A stretch of 64,000 nt of DNA, from assembly GCF_014836535.1 (NCBI RefSeq), contig NZ_JACSQP010000001.1:2849-66848 (forward strand), in the 5' to 3' direction. The position numbers and the translations under genes are program-made. Positions 59,430-64,000 of this stretch are shown one piece after another. This DNA is from Microbacterium pullorum. Lineage in GTDB: Bacteria; Actinomycetota; Actinomycetes; Actinomycetales; Microbacteriaceae. Each line of letters begins with the position of its first letter. Position 1 is the stretch's first letter. The notes under the pieces are model-generated. The model was not told the origin of the DNA. It saw only the letters and a program-made list of their open reading frames with translations, and ran no database searches.

Positions 59430-60263
59430 ATGACTTCTGCGCTGCCTGCTGTCGCGATCCTCGGTGCCGGTTCCATGGGTGGGGCCGTGCTGCACGGCCT
59501 CGTCCGGTCGGGCCTCGCGCCGGCGGTGACCGTCACCAATCGCACGGCCGAGAAGGCCGCGAAGCTCGAAGGGCTCGCGGGCGTGACGAGCATCGCGCTC
59601 GAGAACGAGCCCGACGGCAACGCGCGCGCCGCCGCATCCGCCGACATCGTGCTCATCGGCGTGAAGCCGGGCATGGTGCCCGACCTGCTGCGCGAGATCG
59701 CGGGCGACCTCCGCCCCGGCACGATCGTGGTGAGTCTCGCCGCCGGGGTCACCGTCGCGACGTTCGAATCGATCCTCGGCTCCGGCGTCGCGGTGCTGCG
59801 CTCCATGCCCAACACCCCCGCCCTCGTCGGCAAGGGTGTCACGGGCCTCGCCGGCGGCACCGCCGCGACCGCCGAGGACATCGCGCTCGTGCGCCGCCTG
59901 TTCGAAACCGTCGGGGCGGTCGTCGAGGTTCCCGAGGACCAGATCGACGCGCTCTCGACGATCTCCGGATCGGGCCCGGCCTACGTGTTCCTGCTGATCG
60001 AGCAGCTCACTCAGGCCGCCCGCGCCAAGGGCTTCGACAAGGCGTCGGCGCGGCTCATGGCGGAGCAGACGTTCATCGGCGCGACGGCGCTGCTGGAGGC
60101 GTCGGGGGAGGAACCGGCGGAGCTGCGACGTCAGGTGACGAGCCCCAAGGGCACCACCGAGCGGGCCGTGGCCGTGCTGCAGGAGGCGCACCTCGACGAC
60201 CTGTTCACCCGGGCGACGGATGCTGCGCTCGCGCGGGCCCGCGAGCTCGCCGCAGGTTCCTGA
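59430..60263 (+). CDS. proC: Pyrroline-5-carboxylate reductase
   Basis: Final enzyme of proline biosynthesis, reducing 1-pyrroline-5-carboxylate with NAD(P)H; 277 residues. The Rossmann motif is 'VAILGAGSMGGAVLHGL' at residues 8-24. The family signature appears in 'DALSTISGSGPAYVFLLIEQ' and 'RRQVTSPKGTTERAVAVL'. The start is set by the Rossmann fold beginning a few residues in. Convergent with the potassium-channel regulator gene 10 nt away. Confidence 0.95.
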   Translation: MTSALPAVAILGAGSMGGAVLHGLVRSGLAPAVTVTNRTAEKAAKLEGLAGVTSIALENEPDGNARAAASADIVLIGVKPGMVPDLLREIAGDLRPGTIVVSLAAGVTVATFESILGSGVAVLRSMPNTPALVGKGVTGLAGGTAATAEDIALVRRLFETVGAVVEVPEDQIDALSTISGSGPAYVFLLIEQLTQAARAKGFDKASARLMAEQTFIGATALLEASGEEPAELRRQVTSPKGTTERAVAVLQEAHLDDLFTRATDAALARARELAAGS

Positions 60264-60273
60264 CGCGCGTCGG

Positions 60274-60945
60274 TCAGCGGTCGAGGCCGGCGAAGCGTTC
60301 GATGTCGGAGTTGGTCCCCGACACGATGATGAGGTCGTGGTTGGTGACGACCGTGTTCGCCTCGGCGTAGCGGAACGGCTTGCCGGGGCTCTTCACCCCG
60401 ACGACCGTGACGCGGTACTTGGTGCGCACGCCCGATTCGTTGAGACCGACGCCGCGGATGAACTTCGGCGGGTACATCTTGGCCAGCACGAAGTCGTCGT
60501 CGAACCGGATGAAGTCCAGCATCCGCCCGCTCACCAGATGCGCCACGCGCTCGCCGGCTTCGCGTTCGGGGTAGACCACGTGGTTCGCGCCCACGCGGGC
60601 GAGGATCTTGCCGTGCGACTGCGAGACGGCTTTGGCCCAGATCTGCGGCACCTTGAGGTCGACGAGGTTCGCGGTGATGAGCACGGAGGCCTCGATGGAG
60701 GAGCCGGTCGCGACGATCGCCACCTGGAAGTCCTGTGCGCCCACCTGCTTCAGCGCGTCGATGTTGCGGCAGTCGGCCTGCACCGTATGCGTGACGCGCT
60801 CTGACCACTTCTGCACGAGCTCGAGGTTCGCGTCGATGGCGAGCACCTCGCGATCGAGGCGATCGAGTTCGCCCGCGCACGCGGCACCGAATCGGCCGAG
60901 GCCGATGACGAGGACGGGGGCATCGCCCCGGATCTGCTCAACCAA
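60274..60945 (-). CDS. Potassium uptake regulatory subunit (TrkA/KtrA type)
   Basis: Cytoplasmic RCK-domain protein of 223 residues gating the K+ channel subunit. The N-terminal Rossmann motif 'VLVIGLGRFGAACAGEL' binds nucleotide. 'EASVLITANLVDLKVPQIWA' continues the RCK_N domain, and the last ~70 residues form RCK_C ('VRTKYRVTVVGVKSPGKPFR'). The start is TTG at 60945 with GGAAAGG upstream; it overlaps the end of the channel gene by 8 nt, so the pair is coupled. Single-RCK length fits KtrA better than the double-domain TrkA. Confidence 0.9.
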   Translation of the reverse strand: MVEQIRGDAPVLVIGLGRFGAACAGELDRLDREVLAIDANLELVQKWSERVTHTVQADCRNIDALKQVGAQDFQVAIVATGSSIEASVLITANLVDLKVPQIWAKAVSQSHGKILARVGANHVVYPEREAGERVAHLVSGRMLDFIRFDDDFVLAKMYPPKFIRGVGLNESGVRTKYRVTVVGVKSPGKPFRYAEANTVVTNHDLIIVSGTNSDIERFAGLDR

Positions 60946-62413
60946 CGATCGGCCTTTCCACCGGCATCGAGTACAGCTGCGAACGTGCGGTGGCTGCCAC
61001 GGCCGCCGCGAGTGTCACTGTACCAACGCGCCCCATGAACATGGTCGCCGCGAGCACGTAGATCGCCGAGTCCGGCAGCTCCGCCGTGAGTCCGGTCGAC
61101 AGGCCCACCGTCGCAAAACCGGAGATCACGTCGAACAGCACCAGTTCGACCGGCGCCTTGGTGATCTGGGTGATGGTGATCGTCGACAGGGCCACGATCG
61201 TCGCACCCCAGGCCACGACCGACAGCGCCACGCGCTGCACGTCGCTGGGGATGCGGCGGCCGAAGGCCTCAACCGACTGGCGGCCCCGAGCCTCGGACCA
61301 CACCGCGAGGGCGAGCACCGCCAGCGTCGTCACCTTGATGCCGCCCGCGGTCGACGCCGACCCGCCGCCGACGAACATGAGCATCGACCCCGCCACGAGC
61401 GACGATCCGTTGAGTTCCCCGATATCCACGACCGAGAATCCGCCCGACCGTGTCATCGCCGACAGGAAGAACGACTGGAACACGGTGTCCCAGGCATCCA
61501 TCGACCCGAAGGTCTTGGGGTTCACGTACTCCAGGCTCAGGAACACGATCGCGCCGGCGAAGAACAGGATGACGGTCGTGATGAGGGTGAGCTTGGTGTG
61601 CAGCGACCAACGGCGCACGTGCCATTGGTGGCGCCAGAGGGTGAAGATCACGGGGAAGCCGATCGACCCGAGGAAGACGCCCGCCATCAGCACGCCGAGG
61701 AAGAAATAGTCGTCGGCGAAAGGCGTGAGCCCGCCGGCGTTGGGCACGAAGCCGGTGTTGGTGAACGACATCGCGGCGTAGTACGGCGCCTCCCAGAGGG
61801 CGGTGACGGGGTCGATGCCCGCGACGATCAGCGCCGGGTAGATCAGCAGCGTCAGCGCGGCCTCGATGATGAGGGTCGACAGCGCCACGGTCGCCAGCAG
61901 CTGACCCACTTCGCCCAGCCGCACGGTCTGGCCCTCGTTGACCGGACCGCCGTGCGCGCGCAGTGGGTTGCTGTCGCCGGCGGCGATGAGCTTGGCGCGC
62001 AGCCCGAGGCGCTTGGAGATGACGAGCCCGAGGATCGAGGCGAGGGTCAGCACACCGAGCGCGCCGACGTTGACGCCGACGTAGGTGATGACGTGTCCGA
62101 GCGGCGACCAGTGCGAGTACATGTCGACGGTCGACAGTCCGGTGACGCAGATCGTCGACACGGCGGTGAAGAGCGCGTCCGCCAGCGAAGTCGGCTTCCC
62201 GTCGGCGGCCGCGGCGGGAAGCGAGTACAGCGCCGTGAACAGCAGGATGAGCGCGACGAAGATCAGCACCGCGAAACGGGCGGGGGAGGCCGTGGTCAGC
62301 TGGCGCAGTTCATCCCACACCCACTCGAGCCGGGTCAGGATGCCGCGCCGCAGCCGCGTGCCGACGGTGTCGCCCGTCATGCGGCGTCCTCCTCGCTCTC
62401 GGATCCGTGTCAT
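60938..62413 (-). CDS. Potassium uptake channel subunit (TrkH/KtrB type)
   Basis: Membrane K+ channel-like transporter, 491 residues. Four pore repeats are visible by their selectivity-filter glycines: 'STICVTGLSTVD', 'MSFTNTGFVPNAGG', 'AMTRSGGFSVVDIG' and 'ISGFATVGLSTGL', each between two helices. It forms the pore with the RCK regulator encoded next. ATG 62413 has GGGAG upstream; a second ATG at 62380 with AGGAGG is also credible. Divergent from an ArsR-type gene with overlapping -10 boxes. Confidence 0.9.
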   Translation of the reverse strand: MTRIRERGGRRMTGDTVGTRLRRGILTRLEWVWDELRQLTTASPARFAVLIFVALILLFTALYSLPAAAADGKPTSLADALFTAVSTICVTGLSTVDMYSHWSPLGHVITYVGVNVGALGVLTLASILGLVISKRLGLRAKLIAAGDSNPLRAHGGPVNEGQTVRLGEVGQLLATVALSTLIIEAALTLLIYPALIVAGIDPVTALWEAPYYAAMSFTNTGFVPNAGGLTPFADDYFFLGVLMAGVFLGSIGFPVIFTLWRHQWHVRRWSLHTKLTLITTVILFFAGAIVFLSLEYVNPKTFGSMDAWDTVFQSFFLSAMTRSGGFSVVDIGELNGSSLVAGSMLMFVGGGSASTAGGIKVTTLAVLALAVWSEARGRQSVEAFGRRIPSDVQRVALSVVAWGATIVALSTITITQITKAPVELVLFDVISGFATVGLSTGLTAELPDSAIYVLAATMFMGRVGTVTLAAAVAATARSQLYSMPVERPIVG

Positions 62414-62435
62414 GGTACTCCCGCGAAGCCGCCGC

Positions 62436-62441
62436 TAACCT
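62436..62441 (+). promoter_or_regulatory. -10 box (leaderless) of the ArsR-type gene
   Basis: TAACCT, 6 nt before ATG 62448. It partly overlaps a minus-strand TAGGTT that can serve the potassium-channel operon, so the two promoters compete for the same bases. Confidence 0.6.
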
Positions 62442-62447
62442 ATCCCC

Positions 62448-62852
62448 ATGGCGGATATCTTCGACGTGATCGCCGACGGCACCCGTCGCGACATCCTGCA
62501 GTTCCTGCTCGATCGCGCGAGCAACGGCGAACGTGGCGGCACCAGCGTCTCGCACATCGTGCAAGAACTCGGCGTCAGCCAGCCGACGGTCTCCAAGCAC
62601 CTCAAGGTGCTGCGTGACGCAGAACTCGTCTCGGTGCGCGAGGAGGGACAGCACCGGTACTACAGCCTGTCGACCGCGCCACTGGACGCCGTGGACGACT
62701 GGCTCATGCCGTTCCTGCTCGATGACGAGTTCGCCGACGGTTCGCCGAGCCTCAACGACTCCGCGGCTCAGGCCGCCGAGGTCGTCGGGCGCGCCGCGGC
62801 ATCCGCCAAGCACGCCCTGTCGAACGTGTTCAGCAAGATCCCGGGGCGCTGA
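62448..62852 (+). CDS. ArsR-type winged-helix regulator
   Basis: A 134-residue transcription factor with an ArsR-like winged helix at the N-terminus ('MADIFDVIADGTRRDILQFL', then 'HIVQELGVSQPTVSKHLKVL' and 'LVSVREEGQHRYYSLS'). The C-terminal ~45 residues are Ala-rich and extend beyond a minimal ArsR protein. No metal-binding cysteines are present, so it is not a metal sensor of the classical type. It may control the divergent potassium operon. Convergent with the ABC-2 permease gene, 6 nt apart. Confidence 0.85.
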   Translation: MADIFDVIADGTRRDILQFLLDRASNGERGGTSVSHIVQELGVSQPTVSKHLKVLRDAELVSVREEGQHRYYSLSTAPLDAVDDWLMPFLLDDEFADGSPSLNDSAAQAAEVVGRAAASAKHALSNVFSKIPGR

Positions 62853-62858
62853 CCCGCT

Positions 62859-63659
62859 TCAGCGCCGCCTCGAGTTGCGACGGAACAGCCGGCCGCCCCA
62901 CGCGATCGCGACGATGAGGATGCCGACGCACCACGCGAGCGCCGCGTACGGCTCCCACGTGACCGTCGTCCCCATGAGCAGCGACCGGATCGTCTCGATG
63001 ATCGGGGTCACCGGCTGATACGCGGCGATCGGCTGCAGCCATGACGGCATGGTCTGCACCGGCACGAACGCGCTGGAGAGGTAGGGCAGGAACAGCAGGA
63101 TGAACCCGTAGCCGTTCGCACCTTCCGGACTGCGCGCGGCAAGGCCGATCGCAGCGAAGAGGTACGTGATTGCGAGGATGTACAGGGCGATGACGCCGAC
63201 GGCACCGATCCACCCCCAGACGTCCGCGGTGGGGCGGAAGCCGACAGCCACCGCGACGGCGACGACCACCCCGGTCGCGACGAGATTGCGCAGCAGGCTC
63301 GCCACGACGTGACCGGTCAGCACCGCTCCGGCACGCAGCGGCATGGTGCGGAACCGGTCGATGATGCCGACCTTCATGTCCGTCGCGACGTAGAGGGCCG
63401 TCGACGATGCTCCGAAACCCGCGCAGATCAGCACGACGCCCGGAACCACGTAGTCCACGTAGCCGCCGGTGGCATCCAGCGCTCCGCCGAAGACATACGT
63501 GAAGATCAGGATGAGGAGCACCGGCAGCATCACGCCCATGAGCAGCGACTCGCCGTCTCGCAGTGAGTTGAGCAGGCTGCGGCGGACGAACACCCGCTCG
63601 GCGACGAAGCCGGTGATGCGGGGGCGCAGTGCCGGGGCGATGGGGGACGGAGCGGTCAT
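62859..63659 (-). CDS. ABC-2 type transporter permease (DrrB-like)
   Basis: Exporter membrane subunit of 266 residues with six predicted helices. 'VPGVVLICAGFGASSTALYV', 'DRFRTMPLRAGAVLTGHVVA' and 'ANGYGFILLFLPYLSSAFVP' are typical of the DrrB/ABC-2 family of drug or antibiotic exporters. The start overlaps the ATPase stop as ATGA. The last segment 'ALAWCVGILIVAIAWGGRLF' is followed by a basic tail. Cargo unknown. Confidence 0.88.
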   Translation of the reverse strand: MTAPSPIAPALRPRITGFVAERVFVRRSLLNSLRDGESLLMGVMLPVLLILIFTYVFGGALDATGGYVDYVVPGVVLICAGFGASSTALYVATDMKVGIIDRFRTMPLRAGAVLTGHVVASLLRNLVATGVVVAVAVAVGFRPTADVWGWIGAVGVIALYILAITYLFAAIGLAARSPEGANGYGFILLFLPYLSSAFVPVQTMPSWLQPIAAYQPVTPIIETIRSLLMGTTVTWEPYAALAWCVGILIVAIAWGGRLFRRNSRRR

Positions 63660-64000
63660 CGGGTCTCCCGGACGGTCGGGAAGAAAGGGTCTGCGCCGCC
63701 GGAGGTGAGGGCGAGGAACACGTCGTCGAGGCTCGGGCGACGCAGGGTCACCATGCCCCGCGCACCGGATTCGTCGAGTTCGTCCAGGGCGCGGCGCAGG
63801 CCCGTGACGGTGCCGTCCGTCGGCACGACGCGCACGAGGTCGCCGTCGTCGTCGCGCAGTTCGACGGTGTCGCTGCCGACGCGGGCCTTCAGCTCGGCGG
63901 GGGTTCCGGTCGCGACGATGCGGCCGTCGTCGAGGACGGCGATGCGGTCGGCCAGCTGGTCGGCCTCCTCGAGGTACTGAGTCGTGAGGAAGACGGTGGT
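63656..64000 (-). CDS. ABC transporter ATP-binding protein (DrrA-like), C-terminal part
   Basis: Only the last 114 codons are inside the window; the gene continues past 64000. The visible part begins after Walker B with the H-loop segment 'VFLTTQYLEEADQLADRIAV', followed by 'LDDGRIVATGTPAELKARVG', and ends with the DrrA-type tail 'PSLDDVFLALTSGG'. This identifies a daunorubicin-resistance-type ATPase paired with the coupled DrrB-like permease. The Walker A and signature motifs are outside the window. Confidence 0.88.
   Translation of the reverse strand, partial: TTVFLTTQYLEEADQLADRIAVLDDGRIVATGTPAELKARVGSDTVELRDDDGDLVRVVPTDGTVTGLRRALDELDESGARGMVTLRRPSLDDVFLALTSGGADPFFPTVRETR

Noticed and set aside
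1..64000. tRNA, rRNA, insertion sequences, integrases or prophage genes.
   Set aside because: Reading both strands I saw no tRNA cloverleaf with a GTTCGAnTC T-loop in context, no rRNA stretches and no transposase or integrase motifs.

Overview
The window is high-G+C actinobacterial chromosome, most likely Microbacteriaceae and probably Microbacterium. This is judged from protein composition, very dense gene packing, frequent leaderless promoters and a conspicuously repeated GGCATCC/GGATGCC heptamer. There are no rRNA or tRNA genes, insertion sequences, prophage genes or CRISPR arrays. It reads as ordinary core chromosome with a few accessory patches.

Layout. Positions 1-9.5 kb: an MFS permease, glutaminase, an acyl-CoA dehydrogenase, an orphan LuxR-type response regulator divergent from a small GlsB/YeaQ membrane protein, a lipase-maturation-factor-like protein, a small unknown, and an FtsX-type ABC exporter. 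9.7-16.6 kb: a beta-glucoside-type PTS permease (IIBCA), a DsbA-like lipoprotein, an S9 peptidase and glucose-6-phosphate isomerase. 16.6-21.7 kb: a two-component system coupled to a DUF4097-type envelope protein, a HAD phosphatase, an aldo/keto reductase and a VOC protein. 22-27.6 kb: a transglycosylase-like secreted protein, then an iron locus (siderophore-interacting protein divergent from a binding protein/two permeases/ATPase transporter) around a near-consensus DtxR/IdeR box. 27.6-31.2 kb: a small membrane protein, an APH-family kinase, an AlkA-like glycosylase flanked by three copies of an 86-87 nt palindromic repeat, and a winged-helix regulator. 31.7-39.9 kb: a LacI regulator and a sugar ABC transporter coupled to a YicI-type alpha-xylosidase and a GH1 beta-glucosidase, with three GAAGCGCTTC operators; this looks like uptake and hydrolysis of xyloglucan-derived oligosaccharides. 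39.9-50.8 kb: acetyltransferase, small acidic proteins, alpha/beta hydrolase, DUF2277, MFS, SbcCD, two tiny membrane proteins, a degenerate PPTase-like protein and NAD synthetase. 50.9-58.1 kb: a TM0106-type nuclease-helicase, upp, an SseB-like protein, a broken toxin-like gene with a coupled downstream partner, and tadA. 58.1-64 kb: a tandem repeat, an alpha/beta hydrolase lacking the nucleophile serine, proC, a Trk/Ktr potassium system, an ArsR-type regulator, and a DrrAB-like exporter cut by the window end.

The most unusual items are the frameshifted WXG100-like/TreTu-like toxin remnant with its putative immunity partner between upp and tadA, the three-copy palindromic repeat around 29-30.4 kb, the heptamer that seems to override codon preference, and about twenty leaderless promoters with a fixed 6-7 nt spacing, four of which reuse the upstream gene's stop codon as the first three bases of the -10 box. 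No complete novel defence or mobile system was found.
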